A stretch of 64,000 nt of DNA from Takakia lepidozioides (taxonomy: Eukaryota; Streptophyta; Takakiopsida; Takakiales; Takakiaceae), in assembly GCA_030704615.1 (NCBI GenBank), contig CM060731.1, positions 82,314,756 to 82,378,755 on the forward strand, in the 5' to 3' direction. The notes under the pieces were generated by a model. The model was not told the DNA's origin, made no database searches, and was given only the letters and a program-made list of their open reading frames with translations. The number at the start of each line of letters is the position of its first letter. Positions within the stretch are counted from its first letter, which is position 1. Positions 32,637-45,000 of this stretch are shown piece by piece. Both the position numbers and the translations under genes were made by a program.

Positions 32637-33208
32637 TATCAAGTTTTCTCTTACTTTTGTTCGGGGCCAATTTTGAAATGGGATGGTTGTGTGTCCTTGT
32701 TGTCCTGTTTGCAATGTGTGCGTGAGATGCAAATTCCTGGGAACAAACTATCGTTGGAGATGGGGGTTGCATGGACTGCCCGGATTGTTCCTTCAATCTC
32801 TTTAGTGTTTTCCGGAGCTCACAGGCTTGTGTGCATTGCAAAAACAAACAAACATCTTTGGTTTGGGCAGAGCATTCTCGCATCTTTTGCTCGTTGGTCT
32901 CCAAACCATTCCTGCCAGAAGAATGCTTAGTAAATCCATCACGTTAAAGTCCACGTGATCAAAGATCGTTCAAACATTCATCTGGTGAGCATCCATGATG
33001 CTCCCGCACATACCATACATGTTCGCAAGGGTGGTGAGTAAGAAATATCGCAGGGATCCGCTTTGGATGATGTGAGGGTGCACCTGCTCACGACGTAGCC
33101 ACATTCCAATGCAAGGGCTTGGTATGTTAATAACGTCTAAATGGATGCAATGGATAGAAAGGATGGATACAATGGATGTAACACATCCAGTCTGCATTCC
33201 CTGGAAAG
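32637..33208. other. 3' flank of methylase-like gene
   Basis: No coding exon recognised. A minus-strand frame at 32530-32904 overlaps the terminal exon and looks like a shadow. GGATG-type words occur at 33136-33180, as in the flank of the other copy. Confidence 0.4.
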
Positions 33209-33345
33209 GGCTAATCAACCCGCGGTAATAGGTGACACCCGCGGAAATAGGCTATGTATGCATGTTGACATGGCGTGAGCCTGTCGTGGGCTCACAGGCT
33301 CTTGGGCTCACAGGCTCACGCCTCCGGGCTCACGGAATAGCACCC
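33209..33345 (+). repeat. 3' terminal block of methylase-like unit, copy 2
   Basis: CCGCGGTAATAGGTG and CCGCGGAAATA (33219-33248) align with the minus-strand block at 13177-13206. They are followed by GCGTGAGCCTGT at 33273-33284 and its complement at 33310-33321, with further GGGCTCAC words inside and after. The same order (CCGCGG pair, then GTGAGC palindrome) is seen at copy 1. Confidence 0.5.
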
Positions 33346-33640
33346 CCCCTACTACATAAACTAAAGCATCCCCCAAGTTTTCTGCGCTTGAAAGAAGGAT
33401 GTTCTCATAATATTAGGTAATATCTGCCCCAAAGATGTTATCAACCTTGTTAGGTAGGTTCAGACTAAACTCATAAATGGAGTCAATGATCTAGAACATG
33501 AACGTTTAGACATTAAATAATCCTTTGTATGTATGAAGTCTCGCTTTGATCCAACCCTTCACAAGTGGGAGCAGGACCATGGTGGCTTTAGTCAGTAACT
33601 GAGCAATCTTGCAGAAGATGATGTTATAAACATTGGTGAT
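33346..33640. other. AT-rich spacer, nothing recognised
   Basis: Short unsupported frames only; this is the transition from the methylase unit into the palindrome field. Confidence 0.4.
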
Positions 33641-36600
33641 CAAGACCGCTAGCTCTGGCAGTCCTGATTTGTAAGAAAATATTTAAGAAATTTAGAACCT
33701 CCACCTCTGGCGTTTCTGATTTTATCCACATAAGAAGTAATTAAAAAAAACGAGACTAGCACCTCAGGCACCTAATTTTAATTTAAAAATAGTAAAAAAT
33801 AAAAACAATTGATAGCTAACTCTGACGGTCCTGATCTTTAAAAAATCTGGGAATGTCAGCCGTGGCGGTCTCAATTTTAATAAATTAAAAATAAATTGGG
33901 ACCGACAAGCGGTCACAATTAAAAAAAAATAAAAATAAAAAACCAAAGATAAACCCCCCCCCCCTCCCCCCACTCCGAGCTCTGGCGGTCCCAAATTTAT
34001 CCAAATCAATTATTTAAAAAACAATCGATGTTCCCGGCGTTAATAATTCCAATTCTATTATTAAAAAAAAAAACAAAAACAAACCGCCAGCTCTGGCGGT
34101 CTCAAGTCTATTAAATTATTTTCAAAAGATAATTTAGTGATTTATTATTTTATTATTTTCTTAATAATACAGGACTGCCAGAGCTAGCAAAATTTTATTT
34201 TTAAATCGGGATGGCCAAAGTTGATGGTCTCAAAATATTTATGAAATATCCATTTTTATTATCAGGACTGCCATAGCTGATGGTTCTGAGCTTATTAAAT
34301 AATGTTTCTTAATATCGGGACCGCCATAGCTGATGGTTCTGAACTTATTAAATATCTTTCTTAATATCGAGACCGCCAGAGTTGGCGGTCCCTGAATTTA
34401 GATAATTAGACTTAATCAAAATTTTGAAATATATTGTTGTTTATCTAGCTAACATGATGTTTTTAACTGTTTGTTTAGGCCATGTGGCTATTGTTTTGTA
34501 TTGTTTAGCTCATGTGATATTTTTATTTTATCATTTGTATTTTTTACTTATTTGTATATAAAATCAGGGTTGTGAATCTGGACATGATGTGGCATAAGCA
34601 CGTCAGCGTCACGTCGAACGTCACATCCGGACATGCGTCGCATCACATATAAACCGGACGTTATTAAGTGTAATTAGTTTTTTATTTTTATCTTTATTAT
34701 TAACTATTTATCTTGGATACTGAGGTGGCAGACCATGTGAACTGACCACATGGATAAAAATTTATTGTATTTAAAAGGCTAAAAAATAAATAAATATGGA
34801 AATGCCAACATTGACGGTTGCACGCATTTACAAAAAATGAAAAAACAAGACCGCCAACAAATATTTATAAAAAAAAATTGTTGTTGTTTTTTTTTTAATA
34901 AAACGTGTGATTGTCAATATTGGCGGTTGCACACATTCTTAAAAAAATGACAAAACACGCATTTCTTTGAGAGAGAAGACTCCGGCCGAAATCGGCTTAA
35001 CCACATGCGTCCCTTCCCATTTGCGCGCCAGGCCAGCCGGCCTGTATTACTTGGCATTTGCATGTATTTATATGTTTATTAATTACATACGACCGCCAAA
35101 TTAAGTCGATCGCATTTTTTTGTTTTATTTTTAATTACATGCGACCGCCAAATTATGGCGGTTGCATCTATTTATTTGTTTCATTATACGTGTTAGATGG
35201 TCGAACCTATTTTTTGGATTTATTAATTACATACGACCATCACAAATATGTGAGCGTACGCGTTATCGGTTCCAGAAGAATTTTTTTTGGAATATTGACG
35301 ATCACATATTTATTTATTTATTACCTATTAGCATCACCGTGTCTGTGACGTGACTGCTGTCGTGAACGTCCGGTCTGACGAGACATGACGTGACGGGACC
35401 GACATGAGGTGTGCAACCCAGAGCATCGTCTCGATTGCGCAACTCGGTGAGAAGGAGATGTCCTACTGCTTCCTTGTGTTCTTTCATACTCTGGCAGCCT
35501 AGCCATAGACGCGAAATGTTTGTGATTTCCACATAGTCAAAGCCCAAATTTTCCATTTGTCCCTTTATCCCACCTTTTTATCTCTCTCCGAGATTATTTG
35601 ACTATATATATTATTCACGTATATTGTCCACATCTCATCCATCCCATAATCTGCAACGAGCACCTACAATCCCATAACTAACCCATACTATTGGCAAAAC
35701 TACGTAATCTACCCAGCACCCATCCCGTTACCACGTCACCCCACACGTTGTTATCCAATGTACACAAATAAATAAGCACTGTACACATATAATATTTTTT
35801 TCAAAAAAAATGTTATGGAGGTGATAGCCAATTTAAAAAACAAAAAATATAACAAAACAAAAAACATGTGACCGCCAGAATGTTGGTCGTTGCATGTATT
35901 TTTTTAAAACAAATAGTGCGATTGTTAGAATATAATGTTTTTGAAAACAATTGGCAGGATGGTAAATTCTGGCGGTCGCTGTTATTTTTACTTTTGAAAT
36001 TGATGCGACTACCAACAGTTTTTCAAGAATTGGTAAGACCGTCAATTGTAATGGTCGCATGTAATTTTTTTATTTCTGAAACCAAACAATAATAAATAAT
36101 AACATGTAACTGGCGACCGCCAGAAGTTTAGTCCGTTGCATGTAATTCTTTTTCAAAAGTTGGTGCGATTGCAAAATTTGGCGGTCGCTGTATTTTTTTC
36201 ATTTTTGAAATTGATGCTTTTGCCAAGAGTTTTTCTAGAATTCGTAAGACTGTCAATTGTTGCAGTCACATATAACTTTTTATTGTTGAAATTGGTGCTT
36301 GAATTCTGGCAGTCGCATACAATTCGTTTTTGAAGAATTGGTGCAATCATCAAATTAAAATAAATAAATAAAAGTGGTACGATAGTCAGAACTCAATGGT
36401 TGTATATTACGTGTTTACAAAAAATTGGCACCTCTGCTAAAACTCGGCGATCGCATCTAATTTTAAAAATTAAAAAAAGATGTGAGATAACCAAATTTTG
36501 GTATTCACAGCTCATGTTTCTTAATTTTAAAATGCGTGAATGCCACATACTGGCGGTCGCACTTAATTACTAATTATAAAAAATAACTGCAACATTGAAA
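33641..36600. repeat. Field of degenerate GGCGGTC palindromes
   Basis: More than 25 occurrences of GACCGCCA...TGGCGGTC or half-sites (for example near 33978, 34083, 34318, 34371, 34910, 35142, 35871, 35960, 36113, 36170, 36547), spaced by tens to hundreds of AT-rich bases. In the left half the core is GCTCTGGCGGTCC; in the right half it is TGGCGGTCGCATG. A C-run lies at 33955-33970. No coding potential was seen, and the gaps are mostly A/T homopolymer-like. One further related site lies at 40763. Confidence 0.75.
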
Positions 36601-37689
36601 TTGACAATAACATTGAAATAAAAAGTCGATAGAGAAAAAATTGAATCTTGGTATGTAGTATGTAGCCCATTTGGGTGCCACCTCGTTACCTGGGATAAAA
36701 ATAGGCTAGTAAGAATTAAAAAGTTTTTCCTTAAAAACAAATATATGATAAAGTCGATTTTGGACGTGAGGCGATCCATATTGGGACTTGATGTTAACGT
36801 GACAATATCATATCACATTTATATGTACAACTAGAATTTCCATTACACTAAAGATGGCTGATTCTCCAGAATCACAGGAACTGATGTATATTACGGTCTC
36901 TACATCATAGTTCGTTTGATGCATCTTGTTTTTTTTTTCGCACCTCTAATGTCTTTTTACACACCCCTACGTTTGTGTTACATATGTATTTGATTTATAT
37001 ACATCGTAATCATCCAATACACTCACAAAAGTATAGTCTCTTTGCTGCAACAGACTATGTTATTATAAGAATCAAGTCATTTGTTGAGTTCTACCACTTC
37101 ATTGACACCTGGCAAAATTGTCGGTTTCTACTTAATAACACTGCAGTCGTAAGGTAGTGATTTGTAGAGTCATAACAGACATTAGTCGTAAATTGTGCAG
37201 TGGGAAAAGACGAGATTTTTTCTTGTGTGCAGACCTCGATTCTCCAAGATTTTTCTTTGAACAAGAAACATATGCGGGATTTTTTGATTCTTTCTATTGG
37301 TTTTGCATACGATTACTCATTCCCTCTTTCCCTCACTTTTTTTTTGACAGATAATCGGGTTCCGCTAGGACTAAGCGTGGCACGCTTGGATATGATTTAA
37401 TCTCTCTTCCTCTCTTTTATCTTTGGTCTCGGTACTCTCTACTGGTTCCTATTATCCCCGAGTTTGATCTAGTTTCATCTCATATCTTGAAATTCCACCA
37501 TAAGGTAGAGGCGTGCATGAAACTAAGTCAAGACCTTCCAGTACAACATTCAATTCTAGAATGGAAGGGCAACTCATTAAATGTATTTCCATTTGTGAAA
37601 AAATGATAGAAGAAAACAAAGGGTATAAACTAATCTTTGAAGAATGAAAGAATGATGAAGTAATTTTTTTTCTAAAACCAAGCAATGCT
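36601..37689. other. AT-rich, no recognised gene
   Basis: No frame with recognisable motifs. The last 250 bp (37440-37689) precede the readable LINE and may be its more decayed upstream part. Confidence 0.4.
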
Positions 37690-40490
37690 TTGATAACCAT
37701 TTTGGGCCTCCGGGACAACAATCATCAGACTGCTTTTGATCCGGAGTCAATTTCAGATTCTATAGCAAGTAATTATTACATTTCTTTTTTCAAAGAAGAG
37801 CCTCCCTTAACATTAAGTAGTAGCCTTAGGCAGAGAGTTTTGGGTTGTATTCCTAAGAAGGTCTCCGATACTAACTTGACTTCTTCACTGTACATGGATT
37901 TTCAGTCCAAGAGCTACAAGATTCTCTGGATGAATTAAAAGACCTTAAGACACCATGATTGGATCGATGGTATACCTACATATTCTACAAAGCCATGTGG
38001 CTTACTATATCCCATAAGAACTTTTAAACATTGTCAACACTATTATTCTTAAAAACATATCGCGGTCCCAAATGGGCTCAAGGAGTCATTTCAAAGTTTA
38101 GTCTTTCAATCACCAAGCAAGCCACTAGCTTTATGCTAAATGCATTGCTATTACATTTGGGCAATCCCTAATTTTAAAAAGGGGATAAGAACAAATATCT
38201 AACTACCGTCCAATCACTAGTTTATTGAACGTCTCTTTTAAGAAATATTTGCCAAACCTTTAGTCATTCAGCTACAAAAGCTCATATCTTCAATTGTTTG
38301 TCCGACACTGCAAGAACTTGGGCTTTCTCCAAGCTTTATCTCCTCGGTTAGGATCCTTCTGTTTTCTATGTCCAGTAAGATAATTGCTAATGGTCATTTA
38401 TGATCTTCTTCATTCTCACTTGAAATATTGGTAAGGCAAACTTGTCATCTTTCCCATTTTCTTTTTGTATTTATAGCCACGAACTCTCTAAGATATATGC
38501 TTGATCAGCATTCTGCATGGTATACGGTCTAACAATCCCACACTCTTTTACTCTTCTCAAATTCAACCTTAATGTTTTCATGGATGTAGATGACATTGTC
38601 TTATATCTTACTAATGCTGGAATGAGTAATGTAATATGGGCTTTTGCCACACTTCAATAATTTTGCCTTGTCTTCGGGTTTGAAGTTAATTGGTACCAGA
38701 CCAAGCGGATTATTTCTCTTCCTACTGAATCTGGACCAACCCACTTACCTCATTAGGTCCATTTGCAATGGGGGGCATAAGGGTTAACACTTGCCACAAT
38801 TACCCCTCCCCTTAGTTGTGGGTCAGAAGTATTATCCAAACCCTATTCGACTTAACCCGATACATGTTCACACCCAAGGTGGTATATGTACAGGTAAATA
38901 GTGTTGAGTTATTCCCCCTCCCTACCTGTTCCGACCAAGGGTTAGCCATGCATGCCATAATCTTACTTTACCTGTTGTTTAGTAGCCACATCCCTTCAAG
39001 CAGTAATGAGGTTAATTTCCATTTTTTGTGGTTATCTTCCTAGTTATTAAAGGAGTTGTTAATAAAAATAAGAACCTTCTAATCTAGTGTCTGTCTTAAG
39101 GATGGAATATACCATACACTTTGGCCTATATGGCCTATAGTCTTGATGGCTTCGGTACATGCGCCAACAAATTGATTAGATTTTTATCAACACTTCAAAA
39201 ATTTTAATCTCATCTTGCTAACCCTTCCGGGTCTCAATGATGGATCTCACATCACAAGAAAAATGTCATTTTTGGCTCCTCCCTAAGGAGAGACCACGCA
39301 TCTATTGTTTTCTCCTGAGGTACCTTCCCCAGTTAATACCTATCTATACCTTCCCCAACAAATAGAAATTTTCAGTATACTCTAGATTCTCATCCCCTCT
39401 ATTGTTACCCATTCATTCCTAACTTGGTGACTGCTATAATTTCATTATATTCAATTCCTTTCAGATTTATCCCTTCAGTTCTATTATATTCAGTTCCCTT
39501 CAAATTTATCCCTTTAGCTCTATTATATTCATTTTCTCCTTTTTCCTAGCTCTTTCTTCTCTCTCTCGAGCTTTCTTTTTCTCTCTCTCTCTCTTCGCCG
39601 CGCGCGTCATCGAGTCAGCGACCGCTCACGCGTGTTTGTGCGCCAGTGCCCAGTGTCCGCTCCACCATGTCCTCGTCCAAACGACAAATTTTTTTCTGCA
39701 TAGGTTACACGCTCTTCTCCCCAAGGGGCTTGTGGCCAGAGCCCTCGCAACATCTATCAGGCTAAAAAATGCAAGTTTCAAACAATCCTAGTATGCTCGA
39801 GTGGATACCTTTTTGAACGCCATGGATTCTGTGTTGCCGCACTATTACCAGTGAATCCAAAAGGGGTGGACATCACATCCAACATCCAAGCGAGACCGCA
39901 CCGCACTCATTAGAATGGAGCTTATGGAACTACATGTCAGGAGAACTTGGAAGCTATCCAACCTCACGACAAAATTCTATTTCTACCGAGAAACATTCTT
40001 GGTTCTCCGAGATGATAGAATCTTGCGGCCCAATTACCTTTCGACATCTTTATCTCCTTCTCTCCTGAGGACATTAGGGAGGTTGAGGGTGGGCTCCCAC
40101 AACCTACGGATAGAGACTGGCAGATGGGAAAACCTACAGCGGGAGGACCGCCTATGTCCAACTTGCTCAGGACGCAACCAGGAAATTGAAACTGAAGAAC
40201 ACTTCTTCTTCTATTGCCCTCTATACTATGAGACCTGCGGGAGATTCCACTATCTATTCCTTGGACCCCAATTTCTCACTGAAGTCTTTCACTATGAAGA
40301 TCAGAAATGCTTGGCAGCTTACCTGCACGGGCATTCATCCTTAGAGAATCACTGGAACACTAGTTTTTATCTCTGGCTCTGGGGTTTTTGTTTCCTCCTC
40401 ATGTTTTCTTCCATTTTGTCCCATAAGCTCTATGAGCTTCCTTTGGACGTTATAAAGCACCATTTCATTTCATTTATCAAATTTATCAAA
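37690..40490 (+). mobile_element. Decayed LINE (non-LTR retrotransposon), 5' truncated
   Basis: Successive + strand pieces match a plant-type LINE ORF2: a pre-RT segment (ISDSIASNYYISFFKEEPP), scrambled palm motifs, MDVDDIVLYLTNAG (catalytic ADD changed to VDD), FGFEVNWYQTKRIISLPTES, then a post-RT segment (SDQGLAMHAIILLYLLFSSH, FHFLWL). From 39915 a frame of 243 codons is still open: SPSLLRTLGRLRVGSHNLRI, RLCPTCSGRNQEIETEEHFF, FYCPLYYE, a CCHC-type C-terminal knuckle. The untranslated end has GAGCTTCCTTTGGACG and the CATTTCATTT tail shared with the fragments at 2, 3.1, 5.2 and 48.7 kb. The stretch 39.1-39.9 kb includes a CT-rich run and is poorly assigned. Confidence 0.7.
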
Positions 40491-42080
40491 ATAATCTCCA
40501 TTATATTCAATTTTATCACATTGAATTCCATCATTTTCAGGTCTCTTCAGATTTATCCTTCCAATTCCTCATTCAATTTTATCTTTTCGCATTTGTTCCT
40601 TGCATTTAATTTATTATTATTATTTTCTATCGAGTTGAAAATATAAAATATTTTGATGCTTAATCGCATATTTATTTGTTAATCGTTATCCTCAAAAACA
40701 AAGTCGGTGCTAACGATTTCGATTTTTTAAATATTTATCATTGTTATTTCCATAAAAACAAGACCGCCAACTCTAACATTTCAGTTTTGTAATTAGGGTG
40801 GAACCATTACAAGACTAGCAGCTTGTTTTGGAGTGGAGTGGGTTGGTTCGTTACTGTGTAGTGTAGTGTCTTTACACTTCGTTGCTATCTTTGCTAGTTG
40901 TGCGCTTACAATGTGAGGTCTCTTTTTATATCCCCAAATTTTCGGGCCTGCCTGGATGGACAGCGCCCATTCGTTGGAAACACGCAATGATCTTCATGTC
41001 CTTTACTGTGAAACAGGAAAAAAGCTACCATTGAGCTTCCAAAACTCCTGAACTCTACTTTCTGAACAAAACTTAGGTAAGAGTCTGTGAATTCTCAAAC
41101 ATGGTTTGTTTCATATCTGCAGAGCAGCACAAAGACCAAAAATGCAGAATGTAAAAGGACATTTTTTAAAAGAGATGTGGGTGATACCTCAGAAACAAAG
41201 GTGAAATCTACCCAGAGAACAGTCACCCCTTTTCGAGGTCCAAGTCTGGTGCGGCTTCTGCTGGGTGGCTCCTTGCACAAGGAAGGCTTCACAGAAAACA
41301 GAAGCAATGAGAAACATCTGAAGAATCTGTCATGTCTATTACAGAAAAGAAACATACAAATTACCCTCAGCTATGGAAAAGACAAAATCATCTCACTCCG
41401 CAGTGTAAGGTCCCACGCTACCCTTGGATAGAACCAATCCTCCAGGAGCACTTCACCGAGCACAGGCAAACTACTATTGAACTGCCTTCATAACAACACT
41501 TCGAAAAGACTTGGACAGTGAACTCAAATCACTAGCAAATTCTTGTCATATTCCCTAGACTTTGTTCTTAAAATGACAGACAAAGCAAGCAGCTCCAAAG
41601 CTAGATAGCCACCCAATACCGTCCTTTAGACTACAGTTTTAGCTACTGAAATTTTATTCTAATGACTCACTACACGAACTGTTCCATCTTTACATGTGCA
41701 CCCACAGCTACTTGACCCTAGGTATGCCACACTTGCTGTCAAACTAAAATGATAGTTGAAGACTAAATGAACTCAGGACACTTGATTTTAAAACCCACCA
41801 GTTCCCTCACCTTAAAGCTGTAGGATACCTCTTTATCTAACATACCTCCTCCAGGTCTCAATTTCACATTGCACTCCTCAAAATAGAACTTGCTACGTAC
41901 TAAAATACATATATTGGGTAGGCAACTTCAACAGAGAGGAAGCTACATCTGACAAGGGCATTTTGCTGTGAAGCTGACACTTTTTTGTGGTAGGAAGCCC
42001 TGAGGGAGGTGGGGAAGTTCTGAATGTAGTGAGATTAACAAATTGCAACAGTGTACCAACACAATTGGCCACCTAAGCAC
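40491..42080. other. Spacer and probable 3' UTR of large minus-strand gene
   Basis: No convincing exon. The part nearest 42080 should be 3' untranslated sequence of the large gene on the minus strand. Frames at 41087-41431 (+) and 41095-41355 (-) overlap each other and show no motif. Confidence 0.4.
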
Positions 42081-45000
42081 CTACTTTACAGGAGAGAAGC
42101 AAATACAGCTCCTCCAGATGGAGGGTTGTCTTGGCTTTGCCTGTTTGCTCTTTTGACTGCCTGATTTGGATGAAGTACCCCAAAGCTGTGAGAGTAATCG
42201 CCGCATGAAAGGAATGCCTTTTGTTTTGACAGCACCTTTACTGGCTGCGCTGCCATCAGATCCTTTGGTGTGAGCTTCCTCTGCAAGCAAGCTCCTCAAG
42301 GGGGTGCGAGGCCTGTTTTTCCGATTACCATTCTTCCCTTCATGGGAGCTGCCATTCTCACCTGTGCTAGAGGAGACTACCATGCCACCATCTGACTGCC
42401 CTTTATTCAAGGGACCTGATGCTGGCTGAATCTGGTCATCAGATGAGGTTGCACCACCTGGTGAAGGGGAGTGGAACACTTCAGATGCAGCTTCCACTGC
42501 GCGGGCTGGAGTCCCTCTCCCTCCGCTGGAATATGCTTCAGCTTGCTCCTCCCATAATCGGTCCTGATGTGAGCTTGAAAGTGGGGGGTGGTCCAGAATT
42601 TGGAATGAAGCAGGTACTGGGCGATGCTCGTCCAAATTCTGGGGAGGAGATGCTTGCAACACTGATGCAATGGTTCGCGGCCTTTCATGGGTGATCACCA
42701 CAGGTTCCTCAGCTCCGGGTGCTGCTACCTGGGTAACTGGTTCTGTTACGAGCTCTGTTGTTGTTTGAGCTTGATTGGGGTCTTTGCTCGCTTTGCTGGG
42801 GCCAGCTGTCTCTGATTGGCTTTCTGCACATACCACTGCACATTCTCATTACCCAACATGACACACTAACCCTGCACAAAGTATGCGTGGAAACTATCTC
42901 CCCATCAGAGAAATGAAGTACGTTTCAAGCATGAAACTTTATATCTTCTTCCTGTTCCTGTTTTAAGCCCAAAACAGTCACAGGAAGCTGTTTTAGCTAC
43001 AAGAGACTGATAATGTACCTGAGGTAGCATCCTGGTCATTAGCAATACCATCACTGGCAACCTGCATGTTTCCTTCCTCCGAACTTCTCTTCACTTCCTC
43101 TGCACCTGGGGGAGCAATTTGAGAGATGCCCACTCCAACATCCTTTGCAGTAGAGCACACCTCACTCTCTCCATTTTCATCATCTCCACATTCTGGCTCC
43201 TCAATTAGAGAGCCTGGTCCGGTAAGTGGCAAACTGAACATACTGTCTGTATCAGGCTCCTCTGCAGGCAAAGCACATCTTTCCACTGAAGTTGGGCTGT
43301 AGCTTTTCTTGATGGGCACATTGGCAGCTGTCACAGTGGCTGTATCTTCTTTCTTAGCCTGATCAGAGTCTGGCAGTTTCTCTAGCATGTCTGGCTTTTG
43401 CTGCAATTGAACCGTACCAGGAGCAGGAACTCCAAGAGCTTCGCAATCTGCAGTTTATAATAACACCAAATGTCAGATACAATTTGATCCAAATTCACAT
43501 GAACTGTGATGCATATTGTATAGCCCTCTGAGGTCATGCATTTAGTCGCTAACAATGGGCGAGGAGACAAGATACCACCTGATACATGAACATCATGCAA
43601 TAAATGGAAAGGCAAATTGAAAGGCATAAAGTGCTACCCTTACACTTGTTTGCAGTCTTAGATATCAGGGAAAGGTTCCTTTTGAAAGATGGAATTAACA
43701 CATCCTATTGTCATACTCAACGTGGAAGTACGATATAAAGCAACTGAAGAAATTTGCACCATCATCAATACAGGATGAACCATATACTCAATATGCTACC
43801 ACACCTAATTCATGTAGATCCTGTGGAAAATAGCCAAGCATCCAATACTCAACACCCTTACCAACACTTCACAATCCCACAGTAAGAACACAGAAGGCAA
43901 TGCAAAAAATGTCACAACAGCTGACCTTTGTGGAGTACAGTGTCATCCCCTGGAAAAGCAAACACTGGAATTTCATCCACTTCATTCCTAAGAACTTCTT
44001 CCCTTGCTTGCTCCCCTCCGACAGCCTCTCTGCTCCTTGACTTCTTCTCCGCAGAGGCTAGTTCTTCAGGGCACTTGTCCTCCTCTGTTAGACCCCTAGA
44101 TACTTCCAACAAATTCACAGGGCTCTTGGCTGCCTGCCTGCCAGAAACTCCATACAATTCTGCCTCTCCTGGCAGGTTCATTGAGGACAAATCATTTGAC
44201 AAGCCCTTGTCTTCAATACCTGGACTGATATCCACCCCAGAGTCTTCAAGCTCCATCTCTCCGTCTCCAGGGTACTCTTCCTGGATAATGTCTTCTGTGG
44301 GTGCGGAGCTTCCCTGTCAAATCGCCGACAAACAAATTAGCAAATTGTCTCTGCGGCTACTGGGATTATTTGTATACATTCGAAGTACTACAATCACATG
44401 CTCATCCCTCACCTGTTTGTCACTGCCAGAGCCGTGGATGGGCAACACTGAAAACATTCTCGCAACATTGGGCTCCAAAGGTTGTACCATGTCTGGATTT
44501 GCAGTTCTCTCCATCGCATGAGATTCTGACCCTATTTCTGACAGCTTCCTGGTAGCTTCAGGAGGGGATGACAGGGGCATCATTCTTGCCATTAACAGTG
44601 CCCCAACTCCCATCTCAAAAGGATTGAACTGCACTTTCCCAAGTTCCTGTATCATTTCTTGTTCAGGTCTAGTGCCTGCAGTTTCTGCCCGAGTATCTGG
44701 AGTACCTGGCGCGTTTTCACCACGCCAATGAGACTTAGAATCCTCTCCTAACCCTGCCACATGTTTATCTTCAAGAGGAGTCTTCATTGATGGAGTCTCA
44801 AATGCATCTGTTGTTTTATTCTCAGTCGATATTGGGTTCGCAAGGTCCTTAACATTTTCTGCACCATGAATCACTTCATCACCACCAAGACTTGACAGAA
44901 ATGCAGCCTCTGTAAGTTCCTCTTCTGTAACTTTGTGAGCACCAAATGGAGTAATTTGAGCCTCAGGGATGGATTCTGGTTTGTGGCTAGTATCAGTGTC

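Noticed and set aside
32530-32904. Minus-strand 124-codon frame
   Set aside because: Overlaps the phase-consistent terminal exon of the methylase-like gene and has no motif; treated as a shadow.
41087-41431. Overlapping frames on both strands at 41.1-41.4 kb
   Set aside because: No motif, no splice support, and the two frames are antisense to each other.
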